Shown: positions 8,913-18,700 of the stretch, one piece after another
Layout: the number at the start of each line of letters is the position of its first letter
Position numbering within the stretch: position 1 is the first letter of the stretch
Assembly: GCF_003385455.1 (NCBI RefSeq)
Contig: NZ_QNUF01000016.1
Location: forward strand, 44,443 to 108,442
Source: Chryseobacterium rhizosphaerae
GTDB taxonomy: Bacteria; Bacteroidota; Bacteroidia; Flavobacteriales; Weeksellaceae
DNA length: 64,000 nucleotides
Direction of reading: 5' to 3'
The notes under the pieces: generated by a model
What the model was told of the DNA's origin: nothing
What the model saw: the letters and a program-made list of their open reading frames with translations, nothing else
Database searches by the model: none
Made by a program: the position numbers and the translations under genes

Positions 8913-11900
8913 TATAGCATTGTTACTGGCTACTGGTATTGTAGTCAGAAAAAAGGGAAAAAATAAATTTGGACAATCTTATGAATTATTACCTACAGAG
9001 AATAATAAGTACCAAATGACGTATGAAGGAAGGATTAGCGAGTTTGATATATCATTTGAAAACTCAAAAAAAAGATACCAATATATATCTTATGAGAATT
9101 TATTAGAAGGGGATAAGAAAATATATAAATTTAAATCTTTTGGTGGTTTTTGTACTGATGAAAAATATGCAAAATATAAAAATTATTCTATTAGTTTAGA
9201 AGAGTTTATGCAAGCTGATGGATGGTTTGATACAAACTTTGAATTAGCTCAAATTGGAGATTTAATAACCATAGAGATGTTGGATTTCTCAAATCCCAAT
9301 AAATACTATAGACAAAAAGTATATACTTTCAATATCGATAATACGAATATTGATTTTACAAATCCATTGGAATTTCCAGCTAATACAATCCCTCTAGAAG
9401 AATCTATTAATCTTCTTAATACAGATTCAGGTAAATTTTATACCAAAAATATATTGCAACTGAATAATATTTCAGAGAAGGAGGATTATGTAAAAACATT
9501 AACATACATCTGTTTCAGAATCTCTTTTATAAATAGCGAAATTTTAGAGACTATCGCAATGAAATCTGTAGCAGCAATTAAAAACGCATTTGTACAAAAA
9601 TATGTGAATAATGATCCAACATTATATAATAAGCTCGAGAAAATCGATGTATTAGTTGGAGGTTTATTAAAAGATTGGGGTTTTATTGGAAATGTTGAAG
9701 CTACTTATTTATTTGAAAATAAGCCAATCACATATGTTAATTCTTATTTTAAATCTTTGGCAAACTTTCATAATGTATTAAAATCTGCTAGTGAACTTAA
9801 ATATTTTCCTTATGATCAATATGGAAATCCTAAAAATTTTCAAGGGCAAAATCTTACAAATGATATGCTAGATGATGAAAATGGAAATACAATTCATGTT
9901 TCTCAAGAAGAAAAAGATAAAAAAGATAGTGAAAGAAGGATTTTATATCTTTTAAATTACATTGGGACAGATGGACTAGGTGTATTCAGTTATGATCAGC
10001 GATTGAACTTATTAAAGGAGATAATAAGAAAAAGTAGTATAAAACAAGAACCGATTAACGATGTAAGTCAAAATAATGTTATTAAACTTATAAATACATT
10101 TGTCAACACAGTTGAGAGCAATCAATTTTTAGATTTTTTATTAGAAACTGAAAATAAAACCAACACAAATTTTGAACTTCTATATAATAAATTAGATGAT
10201 GGTAGATTAGAACGTTATCCAATTATATCATGGTTTGTGAATGAAGCAACTAATCGAAAATATTTTGTTTATACAGTTTATAATATCTGGAAAATTTCAA
10301 AGTATAATTTGTATTATGATTCTACGGGAGGCTCTGGAAGCTTAGATGGCGTAAATCCTAACTCTTTTTTCCTTAATGAAGGAAAAAAATATTATCCGAA
10401 ATTTAATAGTGCAGGAAAACTATTAAAAGGAAGTAATCCAGTATTGGAATTTTCCATATCAAAAGTAGATGAAGGAGGTTCCTCTTATTTTCAAATACTT
10501 AATTCTTCAAATTCCTATAAACCAAAAAAAGAATTTGAAAAAGAGATAATTACAATAAATTATGTAGAAAAAGGTTTTGTTTCAGTACCTACTTCTCAAG
10601 GAACTTATACATCTTTCTTTGAAGCAGCAGAAAAAGAATATGGGAGATATCACTTATACCAACCTATTTCTTTATTAGGATATGAAGCAGATTTAGACTT
10701 GGACGTTCCTAGCCTAGTGCCAATACCTGCTTTTTTATTTTATTACGCTGAAGATTATAATACGTTAAAAGATTTTGATGCAGCTGTTTCTTTTACAATA
10801 CAGGTAACTGTAGATTTAGCATTGTTTTATTTTACTGGTGGCGCATCAGCCTTAAAACATCTTTCTTATCTAAAGTATATTTATAATTTTAGAAAAGGGG
10901 CTGTAGCAGCAGACGCTATTTTATTTTGGCGTGGCATTGATGTGGGGGCTGAAGTGGTAGGAGTTACCTCGGGTGTTCTAACTGCTTATTTTGATTATCA
11001 ATCGGTTGTAGATAACAATCCATCATTAAAAGATCTATATAAGAAGTTAAGTAACTTCTTTTTAATTCTAACTTTAGGAACAGCGGGAGGAGCTACCTTT
11101 GCAAGAACAAAAACAGTAAAGGCGGCGGACGATATCTTAGAAGAAATGGCTCGGCTAAATAATCTTAATCCACCTGTGAATCATAATCTACCTGCAAATA
11201 TTATAGATGTAATTGTAGCAATTGGAAATATTGATCAAAAAATTACATTGATGTATAATAAAATTGTAGGGTTGGATTTAAATGGGGTAGCCAATAGTGT
11301 TGTAAATAAGTATAATTTAACTAATTTATCAAGAACAGAAAGGTATCAGTTTTATAATGACTTTTTTAAATTGGAAGGTAAAGATAATTGGATCAAAATG
11401 AATAATAATGATGCCGAATTTATTGATATATGGAAAAATGTTGAATTGAAATCATTCCGAAAAAATATCTGGTTTTTGGAAAATACAAGTTTAATGAAAA
11501 ATTCTAGTGAACTGAATGACGAGATCTTTGTTGGAGTAGCTGAAAGAACACCAAAAAAAGGTATAACAAATCCAGTTAATGTGAATGACTATAGTTATAA
11601 AGGTAAAGGAATTCACCATAAAGATGGTTTAAGAATAAATGATCCAAATAGTTTAGGGGAGATTGTAGGCACAGAAAACTATATAGGAAAAGGATTTTAT
11701 GAAGCAAAAATAAGAGTTTGGAATGCTCATCTAGGAAACTGGAAAATGAAAAAAGAGTTAAGTACCTTTTTTCCAGATAATTGGTCAAGGCAGAGAATAC
11801 ATGAAGAGTTAGCAATTGCCTTTAACAATAAGAAATTTGGGGGTGGTAATGCTTATGATGGAAAGATGTCGAATGGTATCAAAGTTAGATTTCATATTGA

Positions 11901-11940
11901 TAATGGAGTAATCAGATCAGCATATCCAAATTTTAAGTAA
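8905..11940 (+). CDS. Polymorphic toxin with C-terminal EndoU-like RNase domain
   Basis: This 1011-residue protein is very AT-rich and lacks a signal peptide. The start at 8905 overlaps the previous stop; an earlier TTG at 8875 is less likely. Residues 1-600 are an unassigned polar region. Residues about 600-735 are hydrophobic and Gly/Ala-rich (AAVSFTIQVTVDLALFYFTGG, FFLILTLGTAGGATFA), as in the pre-toxin translocation regions of polymorphic toxins. The last 120 residues resemble bacterial EndoU or related BECR-fold RNases: GIHHKDG (H904, H905), FFPDNWSRQRIHEELAIAFNN and a terminal VRFHIDNGVIRSAYP. Such domains cleave RNA in competitor cells. A small gene placed like an immunity gene follows. 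The toxin call rests on this architecture; the exact RNase family is less sure. Confidence 0.7.
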   Translation: MSDIALLLATGIVVRKKGKNKFGQSYELLPTENNKYQMTYEGRISEFDISFENSKKRYQYISYENLLEGDKKIYKFKSFGGFCTDEKYAKYKNYSISLEEFMQADGWFDTNFELAQIGDLITIEMLDFSNPNKYYRQKVYTFNIDNTNIDFTNPLEFPANTIPLEESINLLNTDSGKFYTKNILQLNNISEKEDYVKTLTYICFRISFINSEILETIAMKSVAAIKNAFVQKYVNNDPTLYNKLEKIDVLVGGLLKDWGFIGNVEATYLFENKPITYVNSYFKSLANFHNVLKSASELKYFPYDQYGNPKNFQGQNLTNDMLDDENGNTIHVSQEEKDKKDSERRILYLLNYIGTDGLGVFSYDQRLNLLKEIIRKSSIKQEPINDVSQNNVIKLINTFVNTVESNQFLDFLLETENKTNTNFELLYNKLDDGRLERYPIISWFVNEATNRKYFVYTVYNIWKISKYNLYYDSTGGSGSLDGVNPNSFFLNEGKKYYPKFNSAGKLLKGSNPVLEFSISKVDEGGSSYFQILNSSNSYKPKKEFEKEIITINYVEKGFVSVPTSQGTYTSFFEAAEKEYGRYHLYQPISLLGYEADLDLDVPSLVPIPAFLFYYAEDYNTLKDFDAAVSFTIQVTVDLALFYFTGGASALKHLSYLKYIYNFRKGAVAADAILFWRGIDVGAEVVGVTSGVLTAYFDYQSVVDNNPSLKDLYKKLSNFFLILTLGTAGGATFARTKTVKAADDILEEMARLNNLNPPVNHNLPANIIDVIVAIGNIDQKITLMYNKIVGLDLNGVANSVVNKYNLTNLSRTERYQFYNDFFKLEGKDNWIKMNNNDAEFIDIWKNVELKSFRKNIWFLENTSLMKNSSELNDEIFVGVAERTPKKGITNPVNVNDYSYKGKGIHHKDGLRINDPNSLGEIVGTENYIGKGFYEAKIRVWNAHLGNWKMKKELSTFFPDNWSRQRIHEELAIAFNNKKFGGGNAYDGKMSNGIKVRFHIDNGVIRSAYPNFK

Positions 11941-11961
11941 ATTTAAAAAATAATTAAAAAT

Positions 11962-12339
11962 ATGAATCAGAATATAATTAATCAATACAGTATATCTTTT
12001 CAAAATAGAGTTGATAACTGGGATATATTCGGAAAAGAAATAAATAAAATAATTACTACTAACAATAAATATTTGACTTCTTTTTTAATTAGTTGGAATT
12101 CGGTTGAACAAATAAATAATTCATTATTGCCTGATATTAATCAAGCATTGATAAGTCCTAATATAGAAGTTGATAGTGATTCTGCAACTGTAGATATTAT
12201 AATGTTTAATAATTTAGTAGATTTTTATGATGATAGTAATGGTTATGTTAATAGTATTCCATTACAAGACTTTAAGGAAATTGTAACAGGATGGAGAGAT
12301 TTCTTAAAGACACTTCCTTTAGGTGGCTCAAAGGTATAA
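11962..12339 (+). CDS. Probable immunity protein for the EndoU-like toxin
   Basis: This 125-residue acidic protein has no signal peptide and no family I recognise. It starts 21 bases after the toxin stop and has the same very low GC content. Size, acidity, cytoplasmic location and position directly after a toxin-tip gene are what is expected of a cognate immunity protein that blocks the RNase in the producing cell. The call rests on context rather than homology. The following 380 bases contain no gene, so the toxin/immunity pair forms a compact cassette. Confidence 0.6.
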   Translation: MNQNIINQYSISFQNRVDNWDIFGKEINKIITTNNKYLTSFLISWNSVEQINNSLLPDINQALISPNIEVDSDSATVDIIMFNNLVDFYDDSNGYVNSIPLQDFKEIVTGWRDFLKTLPLGGSKV

Positions 12340-12636
12340 TCTTTTAGAGTATATTACTTCTTATATATTAATTCTAATTATTAGGTTTTTAATTTTTAAA
12401 TAATGCAGAATGGAATGATAATATGATGAGTTAGTGTATATATTATTGGAAGACTCATAAAGATTGTTCTCTTTATTGAAAAATTTAAAAAATGAACTAA
12501 CTGAACATTTTACAAAAACAAACATTAGAATTCCCCAAAATTCTTCGAGGTTCTATACTCACACTCTTACAGAACTAAAAATTCTACCATTCTAAGGTTC
12601 TTCGCAACCAAAAGATTCTAGAGAAAATATAGTATT
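12340..12636 (+). other. AT-rich intergenic stretch after the immunity gene
   Basis: No coding region is seen. The segment is as AT-rich as the toxin cassette up to about 12530, then returns toward the normal composition with several TTCT-rich short repeats (12545-12620). This probably marks the right edge of the inserted cassette. Confidence 0.4.
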
Positions 12637-12698
12637 GTGGCCAGTTAAAGCAATCCAACTGCTTTCGCTAGGAGCTTTGTATTTAAAGTTCCGGCCAC
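12637..12698 (+). promoter_or_regulatory. Three-way-junction RNA leader of the 2295-residue protein gene
   Basis: Three nested stems fit exactly. The outer stem is GTGGCC/GGCCAC (12637-12642 with 12693-12698). Hairpin 1 is AAAGCA/TGCTTT (12647-12652 with 12660-12665, 7-base loop). Hairpin 2 is GGAGCTTT/AAAGTTCC (12671-12678 with 12685-12692, 6-base loop, one G-U) and abuts the outer stem. It ends 21 bases before the start codon. It may be a structured leader controlling translation; no known riboswitch class is recognised. Confidence 0.5.
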
Positions 12699-12719
12699 CC
12701 CAAACACAAAATTATTTTT

Positions 12720-15700
12720 ATGTCAAATCAAACACCGGTAACACACAGGTATTACCCGAGGTTATCCTCTGTGGTTACACAAGACGACATCCCGGACATT
12801 CTGGGATTCTTAAAACCGGGGATTACGAACCTCCTCGATAAAATCTATTATAAAGATTTACAATATAGTAAAGGGCCGAAAGGAGATTCGGCGTTTTACA
12901 GCTTATCTGTCGTTTCCAAGAGAATCGATATTGAAATTCCGGGGACCGGGATTTCATTAGTCCTGAACGGAACAGATGACACTGCCATCTCCGCATTTCC
13001 GATTACCGTTGAATACCAATGGAAGATTCTGGCGTATTTACACTACTTCAGCTTAGGAAACTTTTCCTTTGAACCTCAGCAGATCTTCGAGGTAGCACTG
13101 AGAGTGCTCAATGTAACGGAAGAACAGGCCATCGCGCACTTTGTGAATACATTTGTCAAACCTGTTAATCAGAATACGACACCTCTGATGCAGTTTGTCA
13201 GTGATATTAATGCTGCACATGGTTTAGGGCTTGAGACAGTAACGGATACGACTACAGTAACACAAATTGTAGAAGATATCTACACAAAATCAAATAATAA
13301 ATATGCCTCGCTTGTAGCTTTTGCAACCTATTTGCTTTCCAACAACCTTCAGGATACAGCGGAAAAGGTAAAAACCTTTTTCAAAGCTTTAATGCCACAG
13401 GATATTGATGAGTTCATCAAGGAAGTGGTCATTCCGAAATTTAAGGCAACACTGATGCTGTCAGCAGCCATCGAATTTCCGAGAAGCATTTTAAAACCGG
13501 TAAATCCGCTCAAGCACCCGACTGCTCCTCTAGAAGTAATAGAGGATGAAAATGAGAAAGTAAGCATGAGTTTTGGAGAAGCTTTATTCTATGCGGATAC
13601 GGAGAAAGGTTTCGGATATAATATGGACCTGGTACTGAATATGAACCATCCTGCTCAGATTGGAAATACAGGTTTTGTGATCGATATCCACAACCTGAAA
13701 ATTGACCTGAGTAAAACGGAAAATATTGCAGAAGCCGATGCAGACGGAAGACCCAAGGAATTTATGGGCGTGTATATGGAATACACCGAAATTTTCCTTC
13801 CGAAAAAATGGTTTAAAAAGAAAGATCCTGCAGTAGACAAAAAACAGACCATTGGTATTTCAGCGAATCATATGCTGATCGGAACCGGAGGACTCTCCGG
13901 AAATATTTCCATTAAGCCTACCTATGCTGTTAAAACAGTGGGAACACAGACACAGGTCGTAGACTATTTCAGTGAATTTTTTACACTTAGATATCAAAAT
14001 CTAAAAGTAAAATCAATGTCTGATTCCACAGAACATGCCATTGCCGATAAAGGTGCACTGATTACCTTTATGAACGGACTGGACTCTCCGTCTCAGCTTA
14101 AGTTTGTATATCCGATGGGACTGACAACAGCGGCTGGAGATTACAGGGAATTTCAGAAAGAAGAAGATTATTATAAATTCCTGGCTAGCCTATCACTAGA
14201 CAGTCTTGGCGAGAAAGACCGTACATTATGGTTCGACCTTGGAAAAGACCCTGAAAAAGCATGGGAATTAGGATTCAGCCATTTTGATATTGATTTCCAC
14301 CAGGGACAGGTCGTGCGTTCATCACTGGAAGCGGGGTTGAAAATCAAGAAATTTAAATTGTATGATGGTACTACAGACCTGATTATTAAAGTGAACGGAG
14401 AATGGGAAAGTAAAGAGAATTTCAAGCTTTCTGCTGCCTTCCTTCCATTTGGTCTTCCACTGAACCTTTTCGATATCCTTACCTTCAACTTACAAAGAAT
14501 AGAAATTGGTAAGAAAAATGACAACTTCTTTATTGAAGCAGATACTAAAATTACCTTCCCTACAGGTTCATTTGGAGAAAAACTCTTAGGAGAAGAAGGA
14601 ATTGATCTGCCGGCAGTCCGCTATTACGCCAGCGGTAAATTTGAAATTGCCGGTGGAAGTTCTATCATTCCGATCAACCTTCACCTGAATTTAGGACCTG
14701 TACGTATGGCAGTAACAGCTATCCATATAGGGACTATACAGCGAATGTATAAGGATAAAATGCGTACTTATAATTATATCGGATTTGATGGTGGAATCAA
14801 TATCAACCCATTAGGTCTTGATGTAAGAGGTAATGGTGTTAAATATTATTATACCGCTGATAACGATGAATACGGTGGAAGTAAAGACGACTATTTCCAT
14901 ATCTCCACCTTAGAAGTTGATTTGGTGATTCCAGGATCGGCAAGTGCAAGTGCTGCCGTAGCGATTATTAAAGGAGCGCTTACTATTCCAGAGCCTGGTG
15001 TTTCAACAGAATACAGAGGGAAAGTTTCCCTTCAGTTGCCGAAAATGAATATTTCCGGTTCTGCAGAAATGGCTTTCGACCCTAAATATCCGGGATTCCT
15101 GGTAGACGCAAGCGTTGAACTTCCGTTTGTCATTCCATTAGGTTCGTTTGGTATTTTCGGATTCAGAGGATTAATAGGATACCGATATATTGCCCATAAG
15201 GAAGCAATCGGAATGACCGAAAATGATACCTGGTACGACTATTATGTACATCCGCAGCGAGGAATCAACACGGATAAATTTATCGGACCGCAGCATACTC
15301 AGCAATATAGTGCACCATTCTCCTTTGGTGCGGGGGCTTCCCTGGCTACCTTAGACGGACGTCTTGCCTCATTACGTGCCATGGTATTGCTTTCAGTACC
15401 AAGTATGTTCGCCATTGATGCCGGATTAACGATCATCAGTGAGCGTCTCGGACTTACCGAAGATGACCCTAAAGTTCCGCCATTCTATGCATTCGTTATC
15501 GTAGGTGACAATTCACTTGAAATTGGAGCAGGAGGTAACTTCCAGCTTAACAAAAATAACGGGTCATTCATTGACATTAAGGCTGAAGTGCAGATGGGCT
15601 TCTTCTTTAAAAATCAAAGACCATGGTATGTCAATTTCGGAACAAGGGATAAACCGATCAGGGCCAGCTTGTTTAAAGATTCTGTGAATATCAAGGCTGA

Positions 15701-18700
15701 ATCTTATCTGATGATTGCAGCTAAAGGAATTGAAGCCGGAGCAAGGGTAGATTTTAACCTGAACCTGATTATTGTAAAAGTTTTTGCGGCTATTGAAGTA
15801 GGAGCCCATATCAGTTTCGAAAGACCTCAGGTAGGAGGATACATTTACGTGGAAGGAGGAGCAGAGATCAACCTTTATATTGTAAGTGTTGCCTTATTTA
15901 TCTCGATCTATTTCAGAGTGGAACTTATATTCCCGTTCCTGATCCTGGCAGAATTTAAATTCGAACTCAAAATCAAACTGGCGATCTTTAAAATTAAACT
16001 TAAAGTTCATTTAAGTATTAAATGGGAGAAAGGGGAAAATCAAGTAAATACCGATGCTGTACCACCTCTTACTTACAAATCAGACAGCCCGGAAATCGAT
16101 TATCCGAAAGAAGAGCGATTGAAAAATGCCGTAAAAGGGGTTCATATGTTGACCAACGAGACATTTGACCTTCCTGTCGTTCAGGTTTTCAATGCACCGG
16201 AGCCATCCATTAAAGATGATGATAAACTGCCAACGATTCCATTGGATACCTACATCGATATTAAAATTGAAAAAGGACTTATTCCAACGCCGGTTGCAGG
16301 TGAGAAAATTGGAGGACATACCAGCGGAGCAACTGAATTTACAGATCTTATCCCGCCTCAGAAAACTCAGCCGGGAGGACATGTACTTCGTCAAGTGAAA
16401 CACCAGTATTCCATTGAAGATGTAGAGATTAAGATTCTAAATCAACAGCAAAACGGATGGAATAAATATAATCCTTACAGAGCAGTATTGACTAATGATG
16501 AAGCAAACAGCATCGCTAATATTGATAAATTCAAATTAGGATTCTGGCAGAAAATCAATGATAAGTATGACACGATCAGAATTTTGGCGTCTACACCATT
16601 CTCATTCTTAGATTCTGCACAGCCGGGATGGTTTATTCCTGAACAGTATGGAATTACGGCTTCTTCATTATTCTGTACACAAACTGAGCCTGTATGGCAT
16701 GAGTCTAATGTACTGGATAAAACAGTAGGAACGGTATATTACCAGCCGGCGGGAGCGCCGTTTAACTTCATTAATGGGGCTTATTACAATCTCTTAGGAA
16801 CGGTATCAGATGCTACGGATTATATGGCTGTTTCGAATGCTTCCAATCCACATAATTATGCGAAGTCATTGAAGATCACCAATGGAAATACCATGGTTGT
16901 TCTTCTTCCGGAAGCCTCTGCTAAAGTAAGATTATTACTTTCTACAATGGCAAGTACGGTGACGATCAGATATTATAAAGATGTATTCTCTACTGCCATT
17001 TATCAGAACTATGCTATAATTGATGAGGTAACGAAGACAAAAGCAGAATTAGGAGCAGAGCTGATGTATGATGCAGCTAATTTCGGAGGACAGTATGTAA
17101 GTAAGATTGAAATTATTCCATACAACGCCAATCAACAGGAGATTGATGATATCAATGCACAAATAGATCTGATTTGGGCGAATGCTACAGCCAACACGAC
17201 AGGTGAGGTATCCAGCGTAGTTCTTTCTCCAACGCAACAGGCTGAATACGATAAGCTTGTCGAAATAATGAAGGAATTGAAAGCCGGAGGATGTACCACT
17301 GCTCAGTGCAACGAACTGGACTTTGATGTGATGCATGTTGAAAATGGATATAACGGTGCTTTCGGATCAGGTATTGTAAACTTTGGACTGTCTAACGTAG
17401 CCACTAAGTGGGCAGATTATGAAACACAATATATGATGGTAACAGGAGATACTCCGCCATATGTTGACTTTAATACCCATTCTGTGATCTTCTTGTTTTT
17501 ACCTGACAGCCCTCTTGCTCAATTTATCAAGCATAATAGTGTTGTATCGAAAATTACAGACAAAGCCGATGGTATTGATATCTGCTATTCAAGTGATTAT
17601 CCGAAAGAGAGTACCAACAAAGTAGCGATCATTAAAGTGAGTAAGACCACTCAGAAGCCTCTTAATCTGAAGTTTACCCCTGATTGCGGTTGTGATGCAA
17701 AACCAGAACCTTGTACAAAAGATGTGAGACTTTGTGATTTCCTTGCAGGGCTTATGTATAATCTTAAACAGTGTGTTCAATATCATGGAGTAGATGATGT
17801 AAGCGAACTGAGGTATAATATGAAGTGTTTCTTAATCTTCATCGATGCGATCAATAGTTTTGATAAAGAGTTCCCACAATATAACCTGGTTCAGGGTATT
17901 GGATATGTAAGAGCACATTTAAAGAAACTGACTGACTATCTTAATACTGAAGGATCCACATTATCAGGAGCACTCCAGTTAACAGAACAGATTCGTGAAA
18001 TTATCTTTAATCTTGGAAACTGTGGATGTGGTGATGACGATGATAGCGGAAATACAGTTACCCAATGCTATACTTTATTCCATAGAGTGAACTGGATGAC
18101 TGTTACAGACTACGAATATCAGCAGACGATTCCGTCACAACCAGCCATACAGGCAGATATGGGACTGATGCAGGAAGCGATGAGTAAAGTGATACAGCCG
18201 GTTTGGAGACCTAACAGTGTCTATTACATCAATCTTAAACTGAAAGATAATGTGAACGGAGATACACCAAAGATTATTGACTATTACTTTGCCTTTAAAA
18301 CAGCAGGGCCTATCGGACATTTTGAAAAGAAAAATGAGAAATATATCGAATACCTTAAAGATGCCAATGGAAATCTGACAGATAAGAAGAAAAATGCAGA
18401 TGAATACCCAATTACCACTCTGAAATCATATATCGATATGAAAAAATCATATCCGAATGCAGACGGAGATCTTCTGATGGCAAAACCATTATTCTATGGT
18501 AACGAGCAGTGTAAAATAGAATTTTTCTTTACCAAGCCTTATATCTATAATATGCTTAAAACATGGCCTGCCCATACAGGAATGGGAGTTAAGGAGATCA
18601 TTGGAAGTATTAATATCATGATTAAAGATCCTGTAACTAATGTTAGTCTTGAATATCCATTACCTCAGAACTGGACAACGCAGGAAACAGTACCGGTAAC

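Noticed and set aside
12635..12841. A 68-codon plus-strand ORF
   Set aside because: It overlaps the structured leader and the start of the 2295-residue gene in another frame and has no family features.
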